Positions 24,992 to 32,927 are shown, numbered from the stretch's first letter. The stretch is 38,814 nucleotides of DNA from Ruminococcaceae bacterium YRB3002 (GCA_900099715.1 FMTG01000027.1:1-38814), one strand, 5' to 3'. Numbers and translations: made by a program. The notes: generated from the letters alone by a model not told the origin.

Positions 24992-25366
24992 ATGAGACTC
25001 TTAATCAATATCCTGTGGTTTATTTGCGGTGGATTCATAGCATGGTTTGAGCTGGTGTGTGCCGGACTTCTGTGCTTCATTACTATTATCGGAATTCCTT
25101 TCGGCGTGCAGTGCTTTAAGCTGGCGGGACTGGTGGCGGCGCCTTTCGGAAAGGAAGTGAGCTACGAAGGCGGATTCACAGCTACTCTTGCCAATATCCT
25201 GTGGATAGTGTTCGTTGGGTGGGAGACAGCTCTGACCGATCTTGTTATCGGCCTGGTTCTTTGCATTACTATCATCGGGATCCCTTTTGGAAAGCAGTTC
25301 TTCAAGCTGGCTGCAGTATCTTTTATGCCCTTCGGCTCTGAAGTCACAGTTGAACACATTCTGTGA
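24992..25366 (+). CDS. yccF: YccF domain membrane protein
   Basis: 124 residues made of two repeats, each with the signature CxITIIGIPFGxQxFKLA (LLCFITIIGIPFGVQCFKLA and LVLCITIIGIPFGKQFFKLA) and ending in a PFG motif; the standard length for YccF inner-membrane proteins. The biochemical function of the family is not established. AGGAG lies about eleven bases before the ATG. It stands between the O-acylation operon and an unknown gene, in the same direction; a shared transcript with the following gene is possible (23 bp gap). Confidence 0.92.
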   Translation: MRLLINILWFICGGFIAWFELVCAGLLCFITIIGIPFGVQCFKLAGLVAAPFGKEVSYEGGFTATLANILWIVFVGWETALTDLVIGLVLCITIIGIPFGKQFFKLAAVSFMPFGSEVTVEHIL

Positions 25367-25389
25367 GTGTGTGCATATAGGGGGTTTAT

Positions 25390-26406
25390 ATGGATTTCAA
25401 TGATGTTGAACAGCTGGTAAAGAGTAAGGATGAATACCTTAAGACTCATGATCTGAAAGACTGTGATCTGTTCAGGTACGATGAGATAAAGCTTACCCGT
25501 AATCCGGAACCGCGCATTTCATCACTGACAGACAGAGATAGGTATGGCGAATACCTCGGGTGTTTCTGGCATTCCGTGAGCAGTTCACCTGATTTCATGA
25601 GGGACAATTCCATTACGTTCTATCTTCGTAAGGATGACAGACCGGCAGGCGTGTGGAGCCGCTTGTGCGGAATGATCGATAACTATGAGATCTTCGAATA
25701 CTATGACGGTTACTTTACCGGAGCCAGATATATGGTGATGGGCAATAACATTACCTGTATGTCTTTTGCTTACTACGTTCTGGATGGCGACAGAGTTACA
25801 GAGATCATAGAACTGTTCGAATCGCAGATTCGTCCGAGTGTTAGTATCAAGAGAATGAAGCTTGATTATCAGGAAGGGGAGACAGTGCTGAAGGAAGCGT
25901 CTCTTACCGTCTATAACTGTTCTTCAGGCGGGTATGAAAAAGTGCTTGAACAAGATCTTACTGAAGCTGCTGAAGAGCGCTGTGATGACGCGGAGAGGGT
26001 TATAGATGACCAGCAGGATCTTTGTGACAGACTCACACGGGAAGTTGACGAGTCTATGGATCTTGAGGAGATAGTGGAGAAGTTTTTCGATGTGGTGAGA
26101 GGGGCTGTGGAGAATCCTGAGGAAGAACTGACTTATACGGCAGGGACGAATCCGTTTACGATTCCGGGGTGTAAGCCGGAGTGTCTGTTCTGCCTTATGA
26201 GGTGGACGCCCGCGGAGGATGATGAGTATTATCAGCTGCAGCTCAATGTTGAGTTTGATGCGGGGGATGAGAAGATACCCTTTGATAATCTGACATATGA
26301 TGCAGGTGACGGCGATCTCCGTGATGCAGTGCTCGCATCCGGATCGTTCAAAGCACTTAAGGATAAGAAGATCTTGTCTGTTAACATCGAGGTTGTTGAG
26401 ACGTAG
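25390..26406 (+). CDS. Cytoplasmic protein of unknown function
   Basis: 338 residues, soluble and acidic, no signal or membrane segment. The N-terminal part (about 1-175) has DRYGEYLGCFWHSVSSSP, SITFYLRKDDRPAGVWSRL and ISLIE-like alternating strands; a charged helical section around 180-245 (EERCDDAERVIDDQQDLCDRL) may be a coiled coil; the C-terminal part includes FTIPGCKPECLFCLMRWTP with three cysteines spaced C-x3-C-x2-C, which could bind a metal. I do not recognise a family. It starts 23 bp after yccF and ends before a strong hairpin terminator. Confidence 0.7.
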   Translation: MDFNDVEQLVKSKDEYLKTHDLKDCDLFRYDEIKLTRNPEPRISSLTDRDRYGEYLGCFWHSVSSSPDFMRDNSITFYLRKDDRPAGVWSRLCGMIDNYEIFEYYDGYFTGARYMVMGNNITCMSFAYYVLDGDRVTEIIELFESQIRPSVSIKRMKLDYQEGETVLKEASLTVYNCSSGGYEKVLEQDLTEAAEERCDDAERVIDDQQDLCDRLTREVDESMDLEEIVEKFFDVVRGAVENPEEELTYTAGTNPFTIPGCKPECLFCLMRWTPAEDDEYYQLQLNVEFDAGDEKIPFDNLTYDAGDGDLRDAVLASGSFKALKDKKILSVNIEVVET

Positions 26407-26423
26407 AGAAAATAAGCATGAAT

Positions 26424-26454
26424 AAAGAGGGGGAGCCTTACGCTCTCCCTCTTT
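26424..26454. terminator. Bidirectional terminator hairpin
   Basis: Arms 26424-26436 and 26442-26454 form 13 base pairs (one G-U) around a five-base loop, with A-run and T-run on the outer ends. It separates the convergent genes ending at 26406 and 26487. Confidence 0.85.
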
Positions 26455-26486
26455 CCGCATTATTGCATAAGCCGCGCGCAGCAGTC

Positions 26487-27671
26487 TCACCTTATCATGA
26501 CCTGCACATTCGGAACCTCGCCTATGGCATTATCATCAGCATCCACCGTTACCGTGTAGTGATCCGGTACGAGGGTTATGTCGTATGAGATCATGCGGAG
26601 ATCACCCTGAGGAACGGGAGCATTGATGATATTGCTGCCCTTATCTCCGTCGATCCTGATCCTGTAATCTCCCTCGCCCTGTGTCATGACGGCAACAACT
26701 GTTGCGGACCTCTCCTTGTCAATATCAAAGGTGAGCATGGAGCAGTCCGGTGATTCTTCCGTTACCTCATATCCGATGGTTGACTGAAGGATCGTACTCT
26801 TGGCAAAGCCTGCATATGTAAGACCGATGCCTGCTGCCAGGATAACTGCTGACGCGATGCCTGCGTAGAGAAAACGCACTTTGTGGTGTGACTCTTTGTT
26901 GAGGAGCATCATTCCCAGCACGATGAACAGAGGCGCTGTGAATGCAAATATCATATACACTCCAAGGTAGGATGAGATATCGGCTGCGCTCTGTGTCTGA
27001 CCGCCGAGGAGCTTGTTTGAGAAGTACCCTGCTGTTGTTGATATCAGATTGTTGCCAAAGTGCATCATCATGGTGAGCAGTATGTTGTTCTTCTTGACCA
27101 TCACATAGCTGAATGCCGCACCGAGTAATGCCGTTGTCAGGAATCTCAGAACAGAGCAGTGATTGATCCCGAAGAAGATGCTCATTATGAGCACGATTAT
27201 CCAGTCATGCTTCAGGCTCCTGAAGTTGCTGAGTATAGCGCCTCTGTGTATCATCTCTTCGCAGATGGCAGGGAGAACGCATATAACCAGCACGCATCCG
27301 ATATAGCTCATATCTCCGTACAGCGCTTTGTTCAAGTCTGTGACCTCACTTGAGGCCCAGGGAAAGACAGCGGCTGTAAGGGAAGCGCACACTATGCCAA
27401 GAGGAAATATCCCCATCATCATGAAGATGCAACCGAATATGTCTCTTGCTGTGACTTTCTTTACCGGGAAGACTTCCCTGATCTTTACCCGCGTCACAAG
27501 ACAGTAGATCAAGGCGATACCGGCGAAGATCAGTTCTGTCAATACAATACCGCCGGTTCCGAACTTGAGCTGCAATGGAGCGCATATCACAATAAATGCA
27601 GCCATGAGTATTCCAAATAAAACAAATCCCATCCAAGGGCGCAGTCTGCCCTGATCACTTATTCTTTCCAT
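26487..27671 (-). CDS. CPBP family intramembrane metalloprotease
   Basis: 394 residues, about nine to ten membrane helices. The CPBP (Abi/CAAX protease-like) motifs are in order: CEEMIHRG (Glu138, Glu139, Arg143), SIFFGINHCSVLRF (His171) and MMHFGNNL (His204). The last about 110 residues form an extracellular beta-type tail after the final helix, longer than usual. Family members cut membrane proteins or peptides, and some protect against self-made bacteriocins. AGGAGG precedes ATG 27671. It is the last gene of the PadR-DUF2812 operon, so it is probably induced when PadR releases its operator. Confidence 0.9.
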   Translation of the reverse strand: MERISDQGRLRPWMGFVLFGILMAAFIVICAPLQLKFGTGGIVLTELIFAGIALIYCLVTRVKIREVFPVKKVTARDIFGCIFMMMGIFPLGIVCASLTAAVFPWASSEVTDLNKALYGDMSYIGCVLVICVLPAICEEMIHRGAILSNFRSLKHDWIIVLIMSIFFGINHCSVLRFLTTALLGAAFSYVMVKKNNILLTMMMHFGNNLISTTAGYFSNKLLGGQTQSAADISSYLGVYMIFAFTAPLFIVLGMMLLNKESHHKVRFLYAGIASAVILAAGIGLTYAGFAKSTILQSTIGYEVTEESPDCSMLTFDIDKERSATVVAVMTQGEGDYRIRIDGDKGSNIINAPVPQGDLRMISYDITLVPDHYTVTVDADDNAIGEVPNVQVMIR

Positions 27672-27721
27672 AAGTAATTCCTCCTGTTAATTAACTATAA
27701 AATGATGTAATCAGATACTAT

Positions 27722-28291
27722 TTACTCGTGTATCTCCCGTTCCTTCCGGAGCTTCCCGATCTTCATGTATATCCTGACCGTTGCGATGACAGATGCAGTG
27801 CAAAGTACGGATACGAGGACTGCACATGTGAGGTTGAGCCACCAGACCATATTGGCCGGTGTCAGTGCCGAGAGGATATTGATCACAGCAGCAAAAAGCG
27901 TAAATGCACTGACGAATATCATGTATCCTGCCGAGACCTTCAGGCAGTTGATCTTAGAATCGATATCCGAATAGATCTCCAATCCCTCAGGGTGATCTTC
28001 AGACAGACCTCTGGTATAGACGCAGCATGTCCCGGGATATTCGATGTGTGACACAACATTGATCCTCATCTCTTCAAGAAACCTGAAATACTTTACATTC
28101 TCCTCGCTGTTGTAGGAACCCTTGAGAAAGAGTGTCTTGTACTTATACTTATCCGGTTCAGTCTCATCGAACTCGAAAGAAAATCTTCCCGCATGTTCCA
28201 ATGAATATCCGTGAGAAGCCATCTCATTGATCCAGGCCTCTTCCTTATCGAGCTGCCAGATCCAGAACAACTTATGAATGACCCTGCGCAT
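27722..28291 (-). CDS. DUF2812 domain membrane protein
   Basis: 189 residues. The N-terminal half (KLFWIWQLDKEEAWINEMASHGYSLEHAG, FEFDETEPDKYKYKTLFLKG, YFRFLEEM) is typical of DUF2812, and two membrane helices follow (about 113-137 and 145-170) with a basic C-terminal tail. Genes of this family usually stand directly after a PadR regulator, as here: it starts one base after the PadR stop codon. It may sense or transduce an envelope signal to PadR; this is inferred from gene pairing only. Confidence 0.85.
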   Translation of the reverse strand: MRRVIHKLFWIWQLDKEEAWINEMASHGYSLEHAGRFSFEFDETEPDKYKYKTLFLKGSYNSEENVKYFRFLEEMRINVVSHIEYPGTCCVYTRGLSEDHPEGLEIYSDIDSKINCLKVSAGYMIFVSAFTLFAAVINILSALTPANMVWWLNLTCAVLVSVLCTASVIATVRIYMKIGKLRKEREIHE

Positions 28292-28292
28292 A

Positions 28293-28604
28293 TCAATTAC
28301 CTCCCAACAGCCGCCTGCCGTTATCTACCAGTTCCGTGAGCCTGTTGAGTTCATCTTCCAGAACCATACGACCACTGTTGGTGATCACATATTCTTTCTT
28401 GCGGCTCTCGGGGTTCTCCGGCAGGGCATCGATCCATCCCTTGTCCACGAGCGAGTTAAGGGCTCCGTAGAGCGTTCCCGGGGCCAGCTTAACCCTCCCG
28501 TTAGACAGTTCACCCACAATCTGTATTATTCCGTATCCGTGAAGCGGTTTCTGCAATGACAGCAATATGTAGAAGACTGCTTCCGTTAATGCTTGCTGCG
28601 GCAT
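28293..28604 (-). CDS. PadR family transcriptional repressor
   Basis: 103 residues, a typical short PadR winged-helix protein: LTEAVFYILLSLQKPLHGYGIIQIVGELSNG, APGTLYGALNSLVDKGWID, and KKEYVITNSGRMVLEDELNRL. The ATG at 28604 has AGGAGG eight bases upstream; the longer frame to 28715 would overlap the promoter -35 box and is rejected. It heads the operon with DUF2812 and the CPBP protease. Palindromic CGATATATCG-type sites surround and follow its promoter, so negative autoregulation is likely. Confidence 0.92.
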   Translation of the reverse strand: MPQQALTEAVFYILLSLQKPLHGYGIIQIVGELSNGRVKLAPGTLYGALNSLVDKGWIDALPENPESRKKEYVITNSGRMVLEDELNRLTELVDNGRRLLGGN

Positions 28605-28650
28605 TCTTTTTTCCTCCTGATCCTTTATTCCTTCTAAAAACTTCTGTCTG

Positions 28651-28708
28651 CCGATTATATATCGGCGTCCGATATATCGTAACCCGAGTATATCGTCTTC
28701 CGATATAG
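28651..28708 (-). promoter_or_regulatory. PadR operator cluster
   Basis: Four related sites: CCGATTATATATCGG (28651-28665), CCGATATATCG with a perfect 10-bp palindrome (28670-28679), GAGTATATCG and CCGATATAG (28700-28708). They cover the -10 box and the leader of the padR operon, the expected layout for autorepression. Confidence 0.6.
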
Positions 28709-28715
28709 TTGTCAA
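28687..28715 (-). promoter_or_regulatory. Promoter of the padR operon
   Basis: Minus strand TTGACA (28715-28710), 17-bp spacer, TATACT (28692-28687). A near-consensus housekeeping promoter with an RNA start near 28680 and a leader of about 76 nt. Confidence 0.8.
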
Positions 28716-28722
28716 TACTTTT

Positions 28723-28751
28723 TTGCCGATGCGAAAATCAGGTGCTACACT
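28723..28751 (+). promoter_or_regulatory. Divergent promoter for the 66-residue gene
   Basis: TTGCCG (28723-28728), 17-bp spacer, TACACT (28746-28751), giving a leader of about 30 nt before ATG 28788. It is back to back with the padR promoter, so PadR may affect it too. Confidence 0.5.
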
Positions 28752-28787
28752 GCTATTGTAAAACGATACGGAAAGGGAGTGATATGT

Positions 28788-28988
28788 ATGAGAATCGTAA
28801 TTGCAACGAGGTTCAAGCCGGAGGATGAGTGGGAGAACTCTCCCGCAGTAGAGTTTGACGGAACGGTCGAGGAGTACTTTTGGTCACGGACACCTGACTG
28901 GGCGCTGAAGGGAAGGACAATCAGGGAGTTCATCCAGTTGTGCATCGACGCCGGTACCCTCAAGATAGTCGAGCCGGAGAACTGGTAG
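28788..28988 (+). CDS. Small protein of unknown function
   Basis: 66 residues: MRIVIATRFKPEDEWENSPA at the start, then VEEYFWSRTPDWALKG and a helix (RTIREFIQLCIDAGTLKIVE). It is soluble. ATG 28788 is chosen because AAAGGGAG (28772-28779) is eight bases away; GTG 28779 lies inside that site. It has its own promoter and terminator and is divergent from the padR operon. No family recognised. Confidence 0.65.
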   Translation: MRIVIATRFKPEDEWENSPAVEFDGTVEEYFWSRTPDWALKGRTIREFIQLCIDAGTLKIVEPENW

Positions 28989-28999
28989 AAGAAGGTAAG

Positions 29000-29025
29000 C
29001 CCCCCTTGTGATAAGGGGGTTTATT
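29000..29025 (+). terminator. Rho-independent terminator
   Basis: CCCCCTT (29001-29007), five-base loop, AAGGGGG (29013-29019), then a T-rich tail. Separates the 66-residue gene from the lar operon. Confidence 0.85.
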
Positions 29026-29071
29026 TATTAGAATAAACGGGAAAGTCTTCATAATACTGCGGAGGAAAGCC

Positions 29072-29749
29072 ATGGACGAAGGATTTAAGGATCTTGGTTT
29101 TGCGAGACTCGATACCGACCGTAAGACGCGCACGGGTTTTGCTGAAGTTGTCTTCTGTCAGGGCAAGGAAGAGGACTTTCTCAAGGAGATATATAAAACG
29201 TTATTTGACGAATACGGTGAGGTGTTCGGCACCAGGGCGACTCAGGCACAGTACGAGGCCGTAAAGACCGTTATTCCTGAGATTACATACGATAAGATAT
29301 CAAGGATACTCATGATCGGCAGACCTGACAAGGTTCCTGTCGGCAATATTGCTGTCTGCACGGGCGGAACATCAGATATTCCCGTGGCGGAGGAAGCTGC
29401 CAGGACTTGTGAGTTCTTCGGAAATAAGGTAAACAGATTCTACGATATTGGTATCAGCGGGCTGCACCGTGTCCTTGCTGTAAAGGATCAGATCGCGGAG
29501 GCCAATTGTGTGATCGCCGTAGCCGGTATGGAGGGCGCTCTGGCATCAGTGCTTGGAGGTCTTGTTTCCAATCCGGTTATCGGGGTTCCCACATCTGTTG
29601 GGTATGGAGTAGGTGCAGGCGGTCACGCAGCGCTTAATGCCATGCTGTCAACCTGTGCCAATGGTGTAGCCACGGTCAATATAGATAACGGATACGGAGC
29701 AGGATATATCGCTTCACAGATCAACCGGCTGGCGGTAAATGCCGGATGA
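29072..29749 (+). CDS. larB: LarB, pyridinium-3,5-biscarboxylic acid mononucleotide synthase
   Basis: 225 residues of the PurE/AIR-carboxylase-like family. Landmarks: LGFARLDTDRKTRTGFAEVVFCQGK near the N-terminus, GNIAVCTGGTSDIPVAEEAARTCEFFG, DIGISGLHRVL, CVIAVAGMEGALASVLGGLVSNPVIGVPTSVGYG and NIDNGYGAGYIA. LarB carboxylates and hydrolyses nicotinic acid adenine dinucleotide, the first step towards the nickel-pincer nucleotide cofactor of lactate racemase and related enzymes. GGAGG precedes the ATG. Its stop overlaps the larE start (ATGA), so larB-larE-larC are one operon. It is slightly shorter than many LarB proteins (about 250). Confidence 0.95.
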   Translation: MDEGFKDLGFARLDTDRKTRTGFAEVVFCQGKEEDFLKEIYKTLFDEYGEVFGTRATQAQYEAVKTVIPEITYDKISRILMIGRPDKVPVGNIAVCTGGTSDIPVAEEAARTCEFFGNKVNRFYDIGISGLHRVLAVKDQIAEANCVIAVAGMEGALASVLGGLVSNPVIGVPTSVGYGVGAGGHAALNAMLSTCANGVATVNIDNGYGAGYIASQINRLAVNAG

Positions 29750-30567
29750 ATCCCGATCATATGACGGCAGGTATCAGAGACAGATTGTCTGAACTTAAGA
29801 ACATCATCCGTGATATGGGAACGGTTGCTGTTGCTTTCTCGGGCGGCGTTGATTCGACATTTCTTCTTGCTGTCGCACATGAGGTGCTTGGTGACGGCTG
29901 TGTTGCGGTTACTGCCGAATCGCCGGCATTTCCTCAGCATGAATCCGATGCTGCACAGGCCTTCTGCAGCGGCAGGAATATCAGGCTGATCAGGGTTACG
30001 GCAGATGTCATGTCAGACCCGTTGTTTGTGAGTAATCCCAAGGACAGATGCTATCATTGCAAGAAGAGGATTTTCGCGATGATGGCAGAGGTGGCCGGGG
30101 AGAATGGTGCGGAGCATATTGTCGAGGGAACAAACAAGAGCGATGAGGGTGATTACCGGCCGGGAATGAGGGCTCTTCAGGAGCTTGGTGTAAGAAGCCC
30201 GCTGCGGGAGGCCGGATTAACGAAGCAGGATATACGTGAACTGTCACGGGAGATGGGACTTGATACGTGGGATATGTCTTCATTTGCGTGTCTGGCGACG
30301 AGGATCCCGTATGGGCAGAGGATCACGGAGGAGTTGTTGAGCAGGATCGGGAATGCCGAGAGTGTCCTTCGGGATATGGGGCTTAGGCAGTACAGAGTCA
30401 GAGCCCACGGCGACCTGGCGAGGATAGAAGTGATGGAGGATGACATCCCGTTTGTGATATCGAACAGGGACGTAATATATGAGAGAATAAAGGCCGCAGG
30501 ATTTGTCTATGTGACTGTGGATCTTGCGGGATACAGAACGGGGAGTATGAACGATGTATTATCTTGA
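29746..30567 (+). CDS. larE: LarE, ATP-dependent sulfur transferase (three-cysteine type)
   Basis: 273 residues. PP-loop ATP site AVAFSGGVDSTFL (Ser32-Ser37) activates the carboxylates of the cofactor precursor by adenylation. Three cysteines fit the Fe-S cluster type of LarE: Cys102 and Cys105 in DRCYHCKKRIF and Cys182 in SSFACLATRIPYG. In the Lactobacillus enzyme only the last is present and is sacrificed as the sulfur donor; the three-cysteine form can hold a cluster and may act catalytically. The start overlaps larB by four bases; the end overlaps larC by 14. Product: pyridinium-3,5-bisthiocarboxylic acid mononucleotide. Confidence 0.95.
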   Translation: MNPDHMTAGIRDRLSELKNIIRDMGTVAVAFSGGVDSTFLLAVAHEVLGDGCVAVTAESPAFPQHESDAAQAFCSGRNIRLIRVTADVMSDPLFVSNPKDRCYHCKKRIFAMMAEVAGENGAEHIVEGTNKSDEGDYRPGMRALQELGVRSPLREAGLTKQDIRELSREMGLDTWDMSSFACLATRIPYGQRITEELLSRIGNAESVLRDMGLRQYRVRAHGDLARIEVMEDDIPFVISNRDVIYERIKAAGFVYVTVDLAGYRTGSMNDVLS

Positions 30568-31813
30568 ATGTGAATCCGGTATTGCCGGCGATATGATGGT
30601 GGCTGCGCTTCTGGATCTGGGCGCTGATGAGAAGAAACTTCTGGATGTGCTGAAGACCCTGCCTCTGGAAGGCTATGAGATAAGGATCTCGCGGGTGAAG
30701 AAAGCGGGGATCGATGCCTGTGATTTTGCTGTTGTTCTGGATGATGCTCATCAGAATCATGACCATGATATGGAGTATCTTCACGGGACACATGAGCATC
30801 ATCACCATGATGAGCATGAGCACCACCATGAACACCATCATCATGAACACAGACATCTGAGCGATGTATATGCGGTTATCGATCAGGCCGATATGAGCAG
30901 CAACGCAAGAAGGATCGCCAAAGATATATTCAGGACGGTGGCAGAGGCTGAGGCAAAGGCACACGATACGGATATGGATGAGGTGCATTTTCATGAAGTG
31001 GGTGGCGTTGATTCGATCGTTGACATCGTGTCGGCAGCAGTATGTCTCGATGACCTTGGCATAGACAGCATTATTGTACCGTATCTGGCTGAGGGCCACG
31101 GCACGGTGCGCTGCGCCCACGGCATATTGCCGATTCCTGTCCCGGCGGTGCAGAATATCGTAGCAGCGCATGGAATACCGCTTAAGAAGATAGATTGCCA
31201 TGGCGAGTTCGTTACACCGACAGGTGCTGCGATCGCGGCAACGATGCGTTCTGATTCAAAACTCCCCGGCACATACCGCATATTGCGGTCGGGTTACGGT
31301 GCCGGCAAACGGGAATATGAGAGAGCGAGCATCCTGCGTATATATGAAATCGAGGCCGTTTCTGAAAGTGCGTCTTCTGATACCATCTGGAAGCTCGAAA
31401 GCGACATCGATGACTGCACAGGTGAACGCCTCGGATATCTGATGGACAGGCTGTATGAGGCAGGCGCCAGGGAAGTGCACTACGCATCTATACAGATGAA
31501 GAAGAACAGACCTGGCATCGAGCTTACGGTCATCTGCAAGGACGCGGAGCGCGTGACGCTCGAGAACATCATATTTACTGAGACTACAACTATCGGTATC
31601 AGACGTGCCGGGATGGAGCGTACGATACTTCCCAGAAGTGAGGGCACTGTTGAGACATGCTATGGAAGTATAGAAGTGAAGTGTGTCACTATGCCTGACG
31701 GCAGAACCCGTTGCTACCCCGAGCATGATTCTGTCGTTAAGGCAGCTGCCCGTGCTCAGGTTCCGGTTTCTGATGTCTGGGACGAGGTTCTGTCCAGGAT
31801 CAGTCAAAAATAA
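30554..31813 (+). CDS. larC: LarC, nickel insertion enzyme (single-frame)
   Basis: 419 residues. The N-terminal domain starts with YYLECESGIAGDMMVAALLDLG, typical of LarC; a histidine-rich stretch of about 36 residues (66-101, more than 15 His) is a nickel store or delivery segment. Then DEVHFHEVGGVDSIVDIV, EGHGTVRCAHGILPIPVPA and TPTGAAIAA; the C-terminal CTP-binding part has LESDIDDCTGERLGYLMDRL and KKNRPGIELTVIC. LarC inserts nickel using CTP. In L. plantarum it is made from two frames by ribosomal frameshift; here it is one continuous frame. No larA is in the window. Confidence 0.95.
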   Translation: MYYLECESGIAGDMMVAALLDLGADEKKLLDVLKTLPLEGYEIRISRVKKAGIDACDFAVVLDDAHQNHDHDMEYLHGTHEHHHHDEHEHHHEHHHHEHRHLSDVYAVIDQADMSSNARRIAKDIFRTVAEAEAKAHDTDMDEVHFHEVGGVDSIVDIVSAAVCLDDLGIDSIIVPYLAEGHGTVRCAHGILPIPVPAVQNIVAAHGIPLKKIDCHGEFVTPTGAAIAATMRSDSKLPGTYRILRSGYGAGKREYERASILRIYEIEAVSESASSDTIWKLESDIDDCTGERLGYLMDRLYEAGAREVHYASIQMKKNRPGIELTVICKDAERVTLENIIFTETTTIGIRRAGMERTILPRSEGTVETCYGSIEVKCVTMPDGRTRCYPEHDSVVKAAARAQVPVSDVWDEVLSRISQK

Positions 31814-31894
31814 CCAAGAGTAACCAAAAGTAACAACATACATTAAAATGGTGTAAAATATACCCACGATATCATTATTTGAGGAGGATCGTTT

Positions 31895-32287
31895 ATGGCT
31901 TGTTTTCTGGTACCTACTGCTGAAGCTATCGTTGTGTCAATGATCACAAAGATCAGCGAGCACAAAGACACATCAAATAAGGTTGAGGTTTCATCTGATA
32001 AGATCCCGTTCACACGTAAGCTCAAGTGGCTTTCGGGTATGTTATGGGGCGGCTCCGCGCTGCTGGCATTTGAGCACGTATGGCATGGTGAGGTTACACC
32101 CTGGTTCCCGTTCCTGACAGCTATGGGCAATGAGGCAGATGCTGCGGAGATGTTCCATGAGATGGCAACCGCGGGCGTCCTGATGGCAGTATTGGTTACG
32201 GTTGTGTGGGGCGGCATGTGCATAGCAGCTGACCTTATTACCAAAAGGGCTGCGAAGAAAGCTGTTTCCGGAGGTGACAACGCATGA
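31895..32287 (+). CDS. Small membrane protein next to lar genes
   Basis: 130 residues. MACFLVPTAEAIVVSMITKI may be a membrane-embedded hairpin; clear helices follow at about 45-60 and 92-112. Between them lies a conserved-looking block AFEHVWHGEVTPWFPFLTAMG and then MFHEMATAG, with His and Glu residues placed as possible metal ligands. A strong site, GAGGAGGA, lies eight bases before the ATG. It overlaps the next gene by four bases (ATGA). Similar uncharacterised proteins seem to occur in anaerobes; I cannot name a family. The position 80 bp after larC hints at a link to nickel or cofactor use. Confidence 0.75.
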   Translation: MACFLVPTAEAIVVSMITKISEHKDTSNKVEVSSDKIPFTRKLKWLSGMLWGGSALLAFEHVWHGEVTPWFPFLTAMGNEADAAEMFHEMATAGVLMAVLVTVVWGGMCIAADLITKRAAKKAVSGGDNA

Positions 32288-32604
32288 CACTTCTTATTAC
32301 TGTTTTCGCGGCGGTCGCATCGACTGTTGTCTGGTATTTCAAGAATAACGGCAAGTACAGCCTCGGATCACTGTGTCTGATGTACTGGGGTGCCTCGATA
32401 ATGTGGTTTGTTGATGCGATCTTCGAGTATGCTGAGCTCGGTGCGGAGTTTTTTACGCCTGCATCTTCCGACATGCTCAACGATGCTTTCCTCGGCGTTT
32501 CTGTCGTAGCTCTTGGACTTGTTATCTGGCTTGTAATGCTGATCGTAAAGGATCCTGACGGAAGGCTTGTAAGTCTTCTGAAGAAGCAGAAGGCAGTCGG
32601 CTGA
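32284..32604 (+). CDS. Small three-helix membrane protein, partner of the preceding gene
   Basis: 106 residues with three membrane helices (1-18, 28-50 and 73-94) and a basic tail. The second helix runs into WFVDAIFEYAELGAEFF, an acidic patch at the membrane edge. GGAGGTG lies seven bases before the ATG, and the start overlaps the stop of the preceding gene, so the two proteins are probably made together and may form a complex. Function unknown; a small transport or sensing unit is one possibility. Confidence 0.7.
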   Translation: MTLLITVFAAVASTVVWYFKNNGKYSLGSLCLMYWGASIMWFVDAIFEYAELGAEFFTPASSDMLNDAFLGVSVVALGLVIWLVMLIVKDPDGRLVSLLKKQKAVG

Positions 32605-32624
32605 TAGTTATTTACTTAGTCTGT

Positions 32625-32679
32625 AATAATGGAGTTGTCTTCCGGTGACTGGTGCCACATGAAGGCAACTCCTATTATT
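32625..32679 (+). terminator. Long imperfect hairpin after the membrane pair
   Basis: Left arm 32625-32642 (AATAATGGAGTTGTCTTC) pairs with 32661-32679, about 17 base pairs with one bulge, around an 18-base loop. Few T follow, so it may be a weak terminator or RNA-stabilising structure. Confidence 0.6.
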
Positions 32680-32692
32680 TGGGGAGTACGGA

Positions 32693-32927
32693 ATGGATTA
32701 CGGCAAGTCTCTCAGGTTGGTTTTGAAGAAGGCGCAGGAGATCAGAAATGACCATCCAGGTGCATATCAGTCCGTATGTGATTCTTTGAAGAAATATAGT
32801 AAAAATCGATAATATCCTGGCTGGTGAGGATACTGTGTCTGATGGCGATGAACTGCCCATGAGCCTGCACTATATTGATGACAGGGATGAGTACGATAGA
32901 GTTATAAGTGAGCTCGGTCTCAAGTGA
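32693..32927 (+). pseudogene. Frameshifted small gene of about 78 codons
   Basis: GGGGAG lies six bases before ATG 32693. The first frame gives MDYGKSLRLVLKKAQEIRND and stops at 32812 after 39 codons. Removing one A from the A5 run at 32801-32805 restores a single frame continuing KIDNILAGEDTVSDGDELPM and ending DEYDRVISELGLK at 32927. The combined product would be soluble and acidic. No family recognised. The shift in a homopolymer may be real decay, phase variation or an assembly error. Confidence 0.55.

Noticed and set aside
30398-31201. Long minus-strand frame rich in Met and Ile opposite larC
   Set aside because: It is the antisense of the histidine-rich part of larC and has no start signals.
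30554-31813. Programmed frameshift in larC, as in Lactobacillus larC1/larC2
   Set aside because: The gene is one continuous frame here.
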